Below, in pieces: positions 1 through 8,403 of a DNA stretch of 31,334 nt. Numbering within the stretch: position 1 is the stretch's first letter; each line of letters starts with the position of its first letter. The notes beneath the pieces are model-generated. The model did not search any database. It was not told where the DNA came from and was given only the letters and a program-made list of their open reading frames with translations. Position numbers and translations under genes: made by a program. Source of the stretch: a virus. The stretch spans positions 1-31,334 of IMG/VR virus record IMGVR_UViG_3300021977_000005; one strand, 5' to 3'.

Positions 1-47
1 TTTTAAAATAGTATATATTATTATTAATAAATTTGCGGAGTTTTATT

Positions 48-287
48 ATGTATGTTGCGGTAATTGTCCATAAGTATGATGAATACTACGGCGGTCAACG
101 GGAAGACATCGTGGAAAATGTAGGGGCGATGGCACAGGCACCCAATGAAACACATGACCAATTTGTCACCCGGATTGATCGAAAGATCGAGGCGTTGAAG
201 CAACAAAGCATATCACCAGATGGGTTGACACGTTATCCATATAGTAGGGGATACTTGGATGTGACAATCACCCAAATCATCGATTAA
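48..287 (+). CDS. small hypothetical protein, 79 aa
   Basis: I do not recognise this protein. It is a soluble, charged product beginning MYVAVIVHKYDEYYGG and ending VTITQIID, with no membrane segment or known motif. The ATG at 48 is preferred over the in-frame TTG at 33 because a CGGAG ribosome binding site lies at 36-40, seven bases before the ATG, and would fall inside the gene if TTG were used. It is followed at once by a terminator shared with the convergent gp5-like gene. It may be the last gene of an operon that starts outside the window. Confidence 0.7.
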   Translation: MYVAVIVHKYDEYYGGQREDIVENVGAMAQAPNETHDQFVTRIDRKIEALKQQSISPDGLTRYPYSRGYLDVTITQIID

Positions 288-291
288 AAGA

Positions 292-317
292 AAACCCGGT
301 TTCAAACCGGGTTTTTT
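292..317. terminator. bidirectional intrinsic terminator
   Basis: An AACCCGG/CCGGGTT stem, extendable to ten pairs, is followed by TTTTTT on the + strand and by a T-run (from AAAAGAAAA) on the - strand. It lies between two convergent genes ending at 287 (+) and 319 (-) and probably stops both. Confidence 0.88.
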
Positions 318-318
318 A

Positions 319-2304
319 TTATGCGTCTGAATCATTATAATATGGTGTATATACCACGGTTTTCGGCTCAATTTTCTTTTGAAAATTGCTGTATACTTCT
401 TGCAGGGTGCGTGGTCTGTTACCATTTTTTGCATCATAAAAAATAGATTTATTGGCTTGTGCGGCACCAGCAGATACCGCTTGATATGCCGGTTGATTGC
501 CATTTTTTTCCAATGCATTCAAGAATTGATTTGCACCACCTGGCCCCAAAAAATGTGCCATATACAAGTCTGTATTCTGGACATCGTGCCCATTTACTTC
601 TAAATACGTCTGATTTTCTTTTGCAAACAATCCACCCATAATAGCATTTGCTCTTGGGTCTTTACGATCATCTATGCCAATATTGTATTGATCGCCATAT
701 TTATTGACCATACTTGACCAAGTTGAATCGGTAAATTGATACAGTCCTGTTGCAGAAGATGTCCCCGCCCTGGCATTCGGATCGAAACTACTTTCTACTT
801 CTGCCATAGCCATCATGTAACCAAAACTCACCCCGGTTTCATCGGATGCTTCTCGGATACTAGATAATACGTTATTACTTATTTTTGCTGGCCCGATATT
901 TTTTTTCGGAGAATTATCAGTGTATGATTTTTCAACGGTTACCCCGGTTCCAGTAACAATTTTGCGGGTTGAGGTTTCCGACGTGACGCTGGAAGAAATC
1001 GGATTACCACCCCGGCTTTCAATTTGTTTAATATTTTCGGGATCAACCGGCACAACTTGAACACCACGCGGCGGAGAAACAGCTTTTCCATTTTTTGGAT
1101 GTCCTGTCCAGGGTTCATGTGATGGCATACGATTTACAATTGATTGTGTGGATGTTCGTTCCCCACTTTTGACATCATATTGTTTTTTCTGTGATGGAAC
1201 GGTAACGCCACTATTTGCTGGAATTGGTTGCGAATTGTCACCAATAAAAGTCCCAACACGTAAGTTTGATCCTTCGGCACGTAGTAAAATATCACCACCC
1301 GCAGTAGTTGAGAATTTCCCTCCTGGTGTTATCAACGTATCACCACCTGACTGTGCGTTAAACATTCCGCCCATTTTCATAAGGGTATCACCACCCGACT
1401 GGGTTGTTATTTTACCCCCGGCTTTCATACTGATGTCTCCACCGGCATCAAACAGAATGTTTCCATCCGCATGCACGTTCGCATCTTTTTCGGATCGAAT
1501 AGAAACGGACTCACTAGAATAAATGTCGATACCACTATCAGATATTTCTACCCAGCTATTACCCTTCTTTGAATTAATGTAAACGAATCCGGTTGTTTCA
1601 CTTATCATAATTTGCGCACCGGATCGTGTGCGCATTCTAATAAATTCGTTATCAGGATTGTCATCAACGTGAATATTATTCCCACGTGGCGTTAACCACC
1701 CAAAAACTTTAGATGGTGCTTCACGGCGGGCACTTGATGATGACGGCCCCCTTTCCTGATCAGAATATAACCCTTGGTTCACCAAACCATTATGCAATGG
1801 TGTGAACACGGGTCGTAAGGGATCATTTGGATTTTGTTTGCTATTTTTGTTGTATTCAACAACAGGCGGCAATGTTCCAGGGGTAGCGGTTGTTGCTTTG
1901 TTTACAGATACGCCTGGAACCATATGATTCATGAATTGCGGGTATACACATCCTAACCAATAACCACGGCTGGTATCGCCGTTTGCAAAGCAAACAATAA
2001 CCATATTACCGGTATCTGGCGGAACCATCCAGAAACCATATGACTGTTGGCTGTCCGACATATTCACCCCATTTGATACGGTATCATCAATAGGAGTGGT
2101 TCCGGCAAATGGACTGACATATGACACCGTTATCCAATACCGACGGTCATTTTGATCACCCCCTAATTCGGGAATCCAAACATCCAAACGACCCATTCTT
2201 TGGGCATCTTTTGAATCCTTAATTATTCCAACATAAATGCCACCTTCCCTTATTCGTCCTTTGGCACCTGGGGTTCGGTTAGACGGAGATTTATTAATAT
2301 TCAT
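319..2304 (-). CDS. gp5: gp5-like baseplate central spike with C-terminal lytic transglycosylase
   Basis: This 661-residue protein looks like the membrane-puncturing spike of the tail tip. Residues about 20-125 resemble the gp5/VgrG OB-fold domain (GGIYVGII, GFWMVPPDTGN, FANGD, YWLGCVYP). Residues about 205-350 carry short repeats (AGGDI, SGGDTL, PGGKF) typical of the triple-stranded beta-helix needle. Residues about 478-600 are an SLT-type lytic transglycosylase domain with AEVESSFDPNA, where E504 is the likely catalytic glutamate, then TGLYQFT and YMAHFLG. T4 gp5 instead carries a T4-lysozyme domain between OB fold and helix, so the murein-cutting domain has a different fold and place here. 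It is the last gene of the baseplate operon, six bases after the hub gene, with GAGG about nine bases before the ATG. Confidence 0.88.
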   Translation of the reverse strand: MNINKSPSNRTPGAKGRIREGGIYVGIIKDSKDAQRMGRLDVWIPELGGDQNDRRYWITVSYVSPFAGTTPIDDTVSNGVNMSDSQQSYGFWMVPPDTGNMVIVCFANGDTSRGYWLGCVYPQFMNHMVPGVSVNKATTATPGTLPPVVEYNKNSKQNPNDPLRPVFTPLHNGLVNQGLYSDQERGPSSSSARREAPSKVFGWLTPRGNNIHVDDNPDNEFIRMRTRSGAQIMISETTGFVYINSKKGNSWVEISDSGIDIYSSESVSIRSEKDANVHADGNILFDAGGDISMKAGGKITTQSGGDTLMKMGGMFNAQSGGDTLITPGGKFSTTAGGDILLRAEGSNLRVGTFIGDNSQPIPANSGVTVPSQKKQYDVKSGERTSTQSIVNRMPSHEPWTGHPKNGKAVSPPRGVQVVPVDPENIKQIESRGGNPISSSVTSETSTRKIVTGTGVTVEKSYTDNSPKKNIGPAKISNNVLSSIREASDETGVSFGYMMAMAEVESSFDPNARAGTSSATGLYQFTDSTWSSMVNKYGDQYNIGIDDRKDPRANAIMGGLFAKENQTYLEVNGHDVQNTDLYMAHFLGPGGANQFLNALEKNGNQPAYQAVSAGAAQANKSIFYDAKNGNRPRTLQEVYSNFQKKIEPKTVVYTPYYNDSDA

Positions 2305-2310
2305 AAAAAA

Positions 2311-4707
2311 TTACCTCGGTGCGCCATTATAATTTGAATCATAAGTAAAACCATCACCAATACTTGATACCCCCATTGCCTTGAAGATGTCAATTAATGG
2401 CAAACGGTTTGCGTGTAATGTTTGTTTAAACACACCACCAGAAAAAACATTGGTTACTTCGGTGACGCGATACACACCATTGAACGTATCTCGTTGTCTA
2501 ATAACACTTCTACTATCATCACCTAAATTATACGGCATTTTAAATGTTAACAAGAACGTATTATCACCTTCGCTATAATTTGCAACAACGGCATCTTTTG
2601 CCAGAACTGGAATTTCATTCATTGCCAGGTTAGCACGATGTTCAAAATTACCGGCACCAATCCAATATGGATCACCGTTAATTTCAATATCAATTGTCAT
2701 CATTTGTTTTGTCATTGGCGCATATAATTGGTCAAGGATCGCCCCATATACGGACATATCACGGTGATATTGTGGCCGGAAACCAACCCCGGTTGCATCG
2801 CGGGCTTCTTCCCCACCTTGCTCGAAGGAAATCATTAACGGAACACTTTCTGGAACGCCTGTTAACGTTTCCGCATACACAATATTCGTTTCTGTTGTAT
2901 CACGTTCCGCTTGTTTTTTGCGATATTCTTCTGTCAATTTTGTTGTTTGCGTTTTTTCCCAATGAAACTGTCCTAACAGAAATTCCCGTGTATCCGAATT
3001 ATCTTGAATAAGTTGCGGTAGTTGAGATAACCGGGCGGTTTGTTCTTCGGTTCGTTTGCCAATCGGGATACCTTGTATTTCACGTTGTTCATCTTGCAAA
3101 TCAGAAATTTCGGATGTTAAATCAGCCAAAGAACGTTGTGTATTTCTGGCTTGTTTTAACAGTGGGTCAATCCGGGAATGGGCTTCAACTGATTCAAGGG
3201 TATAATTCCAGCCCTTTAATCGGGGCAAGACTGCATTCCATGCGAAATTAAATCGAACATCCAACCCGGTGATTTCTGTATTCATTCCGGTGAACAGATA
3301 ATCGTATCGTTTGCGCAGGAAACCGTGGTCTACAAGACGCTTTATCATACTTCGCTGCACATCGTCATTTTCTGCGTTCAACACGTCCTGGCGGTCCAAA
3401 ATAACGGACTGGGTTGCATATCCAAAAACATGATATGTGATTTCCTTGACATATTGATTTGAAATGATGTCATACCCGGTAACGCGCACTTCTGGTTCAA
3501 CACGAAAAATAATTGACTCACGAAAGTTTTCTGTTGTTTCGGTTGAACCCTGTCTTGTTGATCTGTCTAGACCTAAATTTTGCGCCTTTTCACAATTAAC
3601 GAACGCATACTCTACCAAATCAATGATATTTGTATCGCGGGCAGCTTCGGCAGCGATGCCACGTCGCCCATCCAAGGGAGCGGATTGTATACTGTTCAAT
3701 TCTGGTGCATTAGGGATTAATGAAAAATTGCGAATATCCCGCGCAGAATATTCTTTTCCATGAAACCGTATATTATGGGCTTTAAATTTGAATGACACGA
3801 TGTCATCACCATACCGCAAACGCCATGAGGTATTTAACGCATCGGCCAGGTTATCCCAATATTCACCAATATTAGTTGCTTCAACCTTAACATGATCTTT
3901 GATTTTTTGGTATTCCGACGCCAACGCAGTTTCGTCCATTGGTATTGCAGTAATGGTGTATTCACTTCCACCGGAATCAAATCTGGTATCAATATCGGTG
4001 ATTTGAATTTGCCAAATCCACCGCCCGCCATTCGGTAAAAACATGTCATATACCGGGTCAACAATATATCCATCTTCATCATATCCAATGAAAGATAGTT
4101 CCAGATAATACCACATTTTTTGCCAGTTCTGGACACCAAGTTCTATTGCGGAATTTTTGATTGTATCAAGAAAACTGGTTCCGAGTGGTTCGACAATTTC
4201 GATAGTAATTCCGGTGGTGTTTGTGCTTCTGCTTTCCGAATTTGGCGCAACAATATTTTTAATGGTCACATCTTTGATATTGAAGCCAGTAACGCCAGTT
4301 TGTGCAATTACCACGCGCTTAAGATTTTCCAAACGCGATTGCATTTCGGTCACGGTAATATTGTCAGTTCCAAGTGTCGTTAATAAATCAGTTTCATTTG
4401 TCATGAATAAAGTGAAATTGTATGTTGAGTTGAAACTGTTATTCAGAACATTCGGTGTGCTACCAAGATTTAAGGTTCTGTCAATAAGATCATCGGCAGC
4501 TTGTGCATTAATGACGACACCAGCACGTTCTTTATTACGATCAGATTGTGATGGGGTTTGCGTTTGATTATCTGGTGATGTTGGTTGTGCATCCTGTTGG
4601 GATGGCTGTTGTGTAGTTGTGCCAGTAGATTTAGAACCAAACGATGATTGATTTCTATTAATAGGGGTTTCAACAATTAGACCAGATTTATTATCACGTA
4701 ATGCCAC
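2311..4707 (-). CDS. large baseplate hub protein (gp27-like role, tentative)
   Basis: This 798-residue protein lies between the gp53-like and gp5-like genes, where a hub protein that holds the spike is expected. The first 60 residues are low-complexity (Q, T, S, P). The middle has aromatic-rich, beta-rich text such as WQKMWYYLELSFIGYDEDGY and DVRFNFAWNAVLP. A predicted coiled coil covers about residues 515-600 (repeated Q, E, L, R). The start is a GTG at 4707 with AGGAG eight bases upstream, inside the end of the gp53-like gene, which suggests translational coupling. Hub identity rests on position, size and general resemblance to large hub proteins of distant T4-like phages. A tail-associated structural role is likely, but the exact T4 equivalent is unsure. 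Confidence 0.65.
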   Translation of the reverse strand: MALRDNKSGLIVETPINRNQSSFGSKSTGTTTQQPSQQDAQPTSPDNQTQTPSQSDRNKERAGVVINAQAADDLIDRTLNLGSTPNVLNNSFNSTYNFTLFMTNETDLLTTLGTDNITVTEMQSRLENLKRVVIAQTGVTGFNIKDVTIKNIVAPNSESRSTNTTGITIEIVEPLGTSFLDTIKNSAIELGVQNWQKMWYYLELSFIGYDEDGYIVDPVYDMFLPNGGRWIWQIQITDIDTRFDSGGSEYTITAIPMDETALASEYQKIKDHVKVEATNIGEYWDNLADALNTSWRLRYGDDIVSFKFKAHNIRFHGKEYSARDIRNFSLIPNAPELNSIQSAPLDGRRGIAAEAARDTNIIDLVEYAFVNCEKAQNLGLDRSTRQGSTETTENFRESIIFRVEPEVRVTGYDIISNQYVKEITYHVFGYATQSVILDRQDVLNAENDDVQRSMIKRLVDHGFLRKRYDYLFTGMNTEITGLDVRFNFAWNAVLPRLKGWNYTLESVEAHSRIDPLLKQARNTQRSLADLTSEISDLQDEQREIQGIPIGKRTEEQTARLSQLPQLIQDNSDTREFLLGQFHWEKTQTTKLTEEYRKKQAERDTTETNIVYAETLTGVPESVPLMISFEQGGEEARDATGVGFRPQYHRDMSVYGAILDQLYAPMTKQMMTIDIEINGDPYWIGAGNFEHRANLAMNEIPVLAKDAVVANYSEGDNTFLLTFKMPYNLGDDSRSVIRQRDTFNGVYRVTEVTNVFSGGVFKQTLHANRLPLIDIFKAMGVSSIGDGFTYDSNYNGAPR

Positions 4708-4710
4708 TAA

Positions 4711-5016
4711 TTATGCTCCTAACGTGCGCTTAACATGTGATGCGGATGGAACAACAATTTCCATTCCTGTTTGTAATCCAAACACAGGGTCAGTCATTAC
4801 ATTTCGATTACGAACATAAAATATCCACCAATATTCGCTATCACCATACAAATAATAGCTAAGTAGATCGGGACGATTATTGTATTTTCGGTCCACTATG
4901 ATGATACTATCTTCTTCGCTTGCTGGAATTGATCTGTAATTGAACTGTCCAATATGCCATGATGTTTGTTTTGTCTTGGCGTATGGGGATTTTGAGGAAT
5001 AAGTTATTCTAGACAT
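4711..5016 (-). CDS. gp53: gp53-like baseplate wedge protein, 101 aa
   Basis: The protein has the LysM-like gp53 pattern: a short N-terminal beta region, then DRKYNNRPDLLSYYLYGDS, EYWWIFYVRN and a closing DPVFGLQTGMEIVVP. In T4, gp53 joins neighbouring wedges around the hub. The start MSRITYSS at 5016 is chosen over the ATG at 5025 because it overlaps the stop of the upstream gene as TAATG and has a GGGGGATGGA ribosome binding region at suitable spacing; the 5025 ATG sits directly on the G-run. T4 gp53 is about 196 residues, so this is a short version like those of other distant T4-like phages. Confidence 0.78.
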   Translation of the reverse strand: MSRITYSSKSPYAKTKQTSWHIGQFNYRSIPASEEDSIIIVDRKYNNRPDLLSYYLYGDSEYWWIFYVRNRNVMTDPVFGLQTGMEIVVPSASHVKRTLGA

Positions 5017-5837
5017 TAAATCCATCCCCCTTTATTATTACGCATGAGATCACCTCTACGGAAAGCGTCAAGACTGAAATCCTGGCGCATTGCACGTGGT
5101 GTTTGTTGGACCTGTAATGTTAGCGAAATAGTGAACAATGCTGGAATACGAACCGGAGACCCATCAATATAGATCGTCACCATATCAACGGTATCATCAA
5201 ATGTGTAACTATGACTTTTTAAAATGGTGCGTAAATTATTAAACATATATTCACCGTAACCATTGAAAACCAGTATTGGAGGCGGCAAGCCAGCTTTGCC
5301 ACTAATTCGATCAGCATCACCAAAATACATTTTTGATACGGTTCGAAGAAAATGCAGCACGGCCATCGCGTATCGTCCTTCGCGCTGGTTCTGAACGGTA
5401 AATTTACCCACTACGCTTAGTGTCACCGACGGGGTGCCGGTATAAGCAGATAGGTCCATATTTGTATGTGTCATATTAATTGATTGATAATTAACATCTT
5501 GGTTAAAACTGATTGTTGGCGTGAATGGAAATAGAAGTCCGCCAGTTTCGCGTAAAATACCAAGTATACTTTTTTGACCACCGACATCCCCATACACTTC
5601 ATCGGCGTTAAGTGGTTTTAATCTAACCCGCAGGTCCGGGGCAGGTTCCAGGTATGACGATATGGAGGATGCCGGGTCGTTCACCGACGCATTTGTGCCG
5701 ACCAGTTGCGGCGTCGATATATTTGATGATGTGAAAAATGAGTTGCTTGACCCAGATGACCGGAAAGCCGCTTCAATTTCACGCGATAATTTAACTTCAG
5801 CTACGGTGTCCGTTAATCCGTTTATTGTTTGAACCAT
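5016..5837 (-). CDS. baseplate tail-tube cap/initiator protein (gp48/gp54-like)
   Basis: The 273-residue protein carries the segment LPPPILVFNGYGEYMFNN followed by a beta-rich stretch (ILKSHSYTFDD, DMVTIYIDG, LFTISLTLQV). This is the pattern of T4-type gp48/gp54 proteins that link the baseplate to the first tail-tube ring. I cannot tell gp48 from gp54 on sequence alone. The ATG at 5837 with GGGA seven bases upstream is preferred; an in-frame TTG at 5855 would add six residues. Its start lies inside the end of the nucleotidyltransferase gene (41-base overlap), and its stop overlaps the gp53-like start by one base, so the operon is tightly coupled. Confidence 0.72.
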   Translation of the reverse strand: MVQTINGLTDTVAEVKLSREIEAAFRSSGSSNSFFTSSNISTPQLVGTNASVNDPASSISSYLEPAPDLRVRLKPLNADEVYGDVGGQKSILGILRETGGLLFPFTPTISFNQDVNYQSINMTHTNMDLSAYTGTPSVTLSVVGKFTVQNQREGRYAMAVLHFLRTVSKMYFGDADRISGKAGLPPPILVFNGYGEYMFNNLRTILKSHSYTFDDTVDMVTIYIDGSPVRIPALFTISLTLQVQQTPRAMRQDFSLDAFRRGDLMRNNKGGWI

Positions 5838-6333
5838 TTTTAATTCCCATTCCAACCTGCAAGGTTTTGTATAATTTATTTTTATTCAAGCAAGACGGGA
5901 CCATTTGATTAAACATTTTCCGATTGCCCGTAATAACCATTTTACGAACAATAGTTGCACTTACGTCATTCGATGCACGATCAATAATGTGACTTGTCAT
6001 ATGACCGGTATAAAATTTAACCAGTCGATTTGCCATATCAGTTCTATCCTCACCGAACACGCATACCAATTCAGTAAACCCGTTCGCCAGCAGATAATCT
6101 GTTGCAGAAAACGCATTCACCGTTGGAAGATATGTAAATGACGGTTGCACCTGGCATACGAATTGAATTTTTTCATCAATCGTCAATGGATTTTCAACCG
6201 AATCATGAGTTTTGGTCAAAAATACAAATGGGCGTCCGCCTTGCTCGCAGCACAATTGATCAATCTTGTTTAATAATTTTTCATGACCAATCGTGACAGG
6301 GTTCATTCTTCCACAAGTAAACACAGCTTTCAT
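5797..6333 (-). CDS. nucleotidyltransferase (NMN/cytidylyltransferase-like fold)
   Basis: The 178-residue protein has the nucleotidylyltransferase signature: GRMNPVTIGHEKLL at residues 8-21, a TxGH variant of the HxGH motif, and SATIVR at 125-130, the ISSTxxR-type motif. Between them are NPLTIDEKIQF and VCVFGEDR. Enzymes of this fold move a nucleotide from NTP to a phosphorylated substrate, for example NMN to NAD; the substrate here is unknown. It is the first gene of the baseplate operon behind a late-promoter motif. An enzyme leading a structural operon is odd, so it may be packaged or simply co-expressed late. The last 13 residues overlap the next gene. Confidence 0.78.
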   Translation of the reverse strand: MKAVFTCGRMNPVTIGHEKLLNKIDQLCCEQGGRPFVFLTKTHDSVENPLTIDEKIQFVCQVQPSFTYLPTVNAFSATDYLLANGFTELVCVFGEDRTDMANRLVKFYTGHMTSHIIDRASNDVSATIVRKMVITGNRKMFNQMVPSCLNKNKLYKTLQVGMGIKNGSNNKRINGHRS

Positions 6334-6355
6334 AACAATTTACACTCGCTATCAT

Positions 6356-6363
6356 TATTTATC
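6356..6363 (-). promoter_or_regulatory. T4-type late promoter motif GATAAATA
   Basis: On the minus strand GATAAATA ends 22 bases before the nucleotidyltransferase ATG at 6333 and can drive the whole 6333-319 baseplate operon. It differs from T4 TATAAATA only in the first base. Confidence 0.75.
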
Positions 6364-6424
6364 GGGGGATTAACGATGGATATTATTACATCATCATACC
6401 AGATTGCAATATCTTTGAATTTGC

Positions 6425-6432
6425 AATAAATA
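6425..6432 (+). promoter_or_regulatory. late promoter motif AATAAATA
   Basis: AATAAATA lies 22 bases before the ATG at 6455. The predicted start of transcription, about six bases past the motif, is near 6438, just before the TTGAGG ribosome binding site. It is back to back with the minus-strand motif at 6356-6363. Confidence 0.68.
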
Positions 6433-6454
6433 TAAAAAAATGTTGAGGAACGAA

Positions 6455-7381
6455 ATGACCGGTATTAGAAAATGGATTAACATAATAACAGAAAGCGATA
6501 ACTACGTTATTTTGTATCGCGGCGATTCCACCCAAATAGATGCATTTGATTTAAATAAAACTGATATGTTTGCATTGTTCGGACAAGGCATTTACCTCAC
6601 TGACAACAACCGAATAGCAAAAGATTATACGGCAAAAGCATCAACTAATGGTGACATTATTTTCAGAGTAACGTCTGCAAAATCCAAACAGGACGTAATA
6701 GATAGATGGATCAGAAACAAATCAAAATGGATTGATCTAAACGGTAAATTGGTAACGGGCTTTGAAACCTGGGGAAAAAATGCATTGCCATATTCAAATG
6801 GCATGGATTGGTCTGCTAGAACAGAAGAAACCATACCGGAGTATAACAAACGTATACAGTATGCAACGGCAATGTGGAATGAACTTGAACCATCTGTTGA
6901 AGTAAGAAAACAGGTAACGGGTGAATATATCATTCGCAAAAAATCTAATAACTCGCAAATCACAAAATTTAAAATACCAGTATCATATATAAACAGATGT
7001 TTAGTCGCAGATGATGAAATATCTGATGACGTATTGAATGTAATCGTTGTTTTATTGAAACAGTATGGTGATAAATCAACGGCAACTGACCTCATACAAT
7101 ATGTCAACAAATACAAAAACTATGGTGTATTGGATTATCAAAATAATGAATTAGGTGGTGATGGATATTCACCTACATTTAGAGAAGTGTGGGTGAATAT
7201 CAGTGCTGATAGTCCACTTATTAATAATAGCAAAGCACAAGCTGATTTAAGACAACACTTACGCGATTTGAATTTCACCGGTATACATTATGTCGGTGGT
7301 ATAACTATGGGTGGTGGAACAAAACACAACGCTTATGTTTTATGGGATGACGTTTTCGTTAACAAATGTATTATTTCATAA
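6455..7381 (+). CDS. ADP-ribosyltransferase-like protein
   Basis: The N-terminal region has the layout of ADP-ribosyltransferase-like phage proteins: VILYRGD, then FGQGIYLTDNNRIAKDY about 25 residues later. This resembles the NAD-binding strand with a conserved Arg or His and the G-x-Y/F-x-T turn of the PARP/polyvalent-protein branch. I cannot fix a catalytic Glu; the region FREVWVNIS near the end is one candidate. The rest is unassigned. The start at 6455 (MTGIRKW) is chosen because GAGG at 6444-6447 lies seven bases upstream; the ATG at 6440 would contain that site. If active, it would modify host or phage proteins with NAD. T4 has three such enzymes (Alt, ModA, ModB), but this one is not a clear homologue of any. 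Confidence 0.55.
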   Translation: MTGIRKWINIITESDNYVILYRGDSTQIDAFDLNKTDMFALFGQGIYLTDNNRIAKDYTAKASTNGDIIFRVTSAKSKQDVIDRWIRNKSKWIDLNGKLVTGFETWGKNALPYSNGMDWSARTEETIPEYNKRIQYATAMWNELEPSVEVRKQVTGEYIIRKKSNNSQITKFKIPVSYINRCLVADDEISDDVLNVIVVLLKQYGDKSTATDLIQYVNKYKNYGVLDYQNNELGGDGYSPTFREVWVNISADSPLINNSKAQADLRQHLRDLNFTGIHYVGGITMGGGTKHNAYVLWDDVFVNKCIIS

Positions 7382-7391
7382 TTGTTTCAAT

Positions 7392-7399
7392 AATAAATA
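7392..7399 (+). promoter_or_regulatory. possible late promoter motif AATAAATA
   Basis: The motif lies 92 bases before the gp55 ATG in a non-coding stretch. It could give late expression of gp55 and gp47, but a sigma70-like site lies closer to the gene, and the stretch is very AT-rich, so chance is possible. Confidence 0.4.
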
Positions 7400-7430
7400 A
7401 AAGTTTTTTTCAAAAATAACAAGTATTAAT

Positions 7431-7460
7431 TTGGTGTTTAAGTAACTCCTTTGGTATAGT
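7431..7460 (+). promoter_or_regulatory. host sigma70-like promoter for gp55
   Basis: TTGGTG (7431-7436) is followed after 18 bases by TATAGT (7455-7460), which is preceded by TGG and so has the TGn form of an extended -10. It lies about 30 bases before the gp55 start, which suits a gene that must be made before late transcription begins. Confidence 0.48.
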
Positions 7461-7490
7461 AATAAAATAATAAAACGTTGAAAGTATCCC

Positions 7491-8288
7491 ATGGCGACTA
7501 ATTTTATTAACAACAAAGATTTACTTATCGAAATTCATAAAAGTAAAAAATCATACTGCGAACAACTTGATCCAAAATACGCAGAATATGATATTATTAT
7601 TGATGATTTATCTGAAATTACTTCGAGTAAAATAATCGAAGCAAAATTAGAAAAAGCATCATCTATGTCGGTAAAAGGAGAAACCCCAATTGATCCTGAA
7701 ACATTTTCAGATGAAGACATCATTTGGAGAGTAATGACATTTGATCATATTCCCATTGATCCAGAAAGAAAACGCAAAGCAAAGAACGGTAAAAATCATG
7801 CAAAAACTCCATTTCCACCATTTAAGCATTATGTGATCAGAGACGGGAAATATGTTGAGGTATGCAGATCACATTGGGACGGGGACTTTGAAATCGGCAA
7901 TTTTTCCCCGGACAAAGGAAGGTTCACCGATAAACTTGGAAAAATGATCCAACACATGGTAAACAAGTATAGTATTCGTGGGAACTGGCGCGGATATTCG
8001 TATAACGATGAAATGAGAGGACATGCAATTACTCATTTATGCCAGGTTGGTCTACAATTTGACGAATCCAAATCATCAAATCCATTCTCGTTTTATACAA
8101 CGGTGATCAGCCATTGTTTCACTCGCATTCTTAACCTGGAAAAGAAAAATCAAGATATTCGGGATGAACTGCGTATTATTGCAGGGGAAGCCCCATCATT
8201 TTCGCGCCAGGTTGAAAACGAGATTGAATTTTGGGATGAACCGGTCCGTAAACCGGGAAAACCGGGCAGACCAAAAAAAGTAAAATAA
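7491..8288 (+). CDS. gp55: late-transcription sigma factor gp55
   Basis: The segment from about residue 163 to 230 carries the conserved gp55 core: NWRGYSYNDEMRGHAITH, CQVGLQFDESKSSNPFSFY, CFTRILNLEKKNQDIRDEL. This is the sigma region 2-like part that lets host RNA polymerase read late promoters. The protein is 265 residues against 185 in T4, with extra charged sequence before the core (RKRKAKNGKNHAK near residues 88-100). After the core comes EIEFWDEPV, which may be the clamp-binding acidic-aromatic motif, then a basic tail KPGKPGRPKKVK that resembles an AT-hook. The matching NATAAATA motifs in this window support the role. The gene order gp55, gp47, gp46 also matches T4 in outline. Confidence 0.93.
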   Translation: MATNFINNKDLLIEIHKSKKSYCEQLDPKYAEYDIIIDDLSEITSSKIIEAKLEKASSMSVKGETPIDPETFSDEDIIWRVMTFDHIPIDPERKRKAKNGKNHAKTPFPPFKHYVIRDGKYVEVCRSHWDGDFEIGNFSPDKGRFTDKLGKMIQHMVNKYSIRGNWRGYSYNDEMRGHAITHLCQVGLQFDESKSSNPFSFYTTVISHCFTRILNLEKKNQDIRDELRIIAGEAPSFSRQVENEIEFWDEPVRKPGKPGRPKKVK

Positions 8289-8298
8289 TAATAATCAA

Positions 8299-8321
8299 GG
8301 CGGGATAAAAATTATCCCGCC
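8299..8321 (+). terminator. strong hairpin after gp55
   Basis: GGCGGGATAA pairs perfectly with TTATCCCGCC over ten bases with an AAA loop, 10 bases after the gp55 stop. The following GGTTATTTGCATTTT is T-rich but not a clean T-tract, so it may be a partial terminator or a stabilising structure. Confidence 0.6.
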
Positions 8322-8403
8322 GGTTATTTGCATTTTAATATTGGTCTCACCCCCGGTTATTGGGTATATCTTATTTTTAATCGTATATTGGAAAACATAT
8401 TTA

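Noticed and set aside
1148-1522. 124-residue open frame on the + strand, rich in Pro and Ser
   Set aside because: It is antisense to the repeated beta-helix part of the gp5-like gene. Its repeated P-P text mirrors the Gly-rich repeats, and it has no ribosome binding site.
8341-8403. N-terminal extension of gp47 (MVSPPVIGYILF...)
   Set aside because: The extension is hydrophobic and absent from the family. Mre11-type proteins start close to the D-x-H motif, which fits the ATG at 8404.
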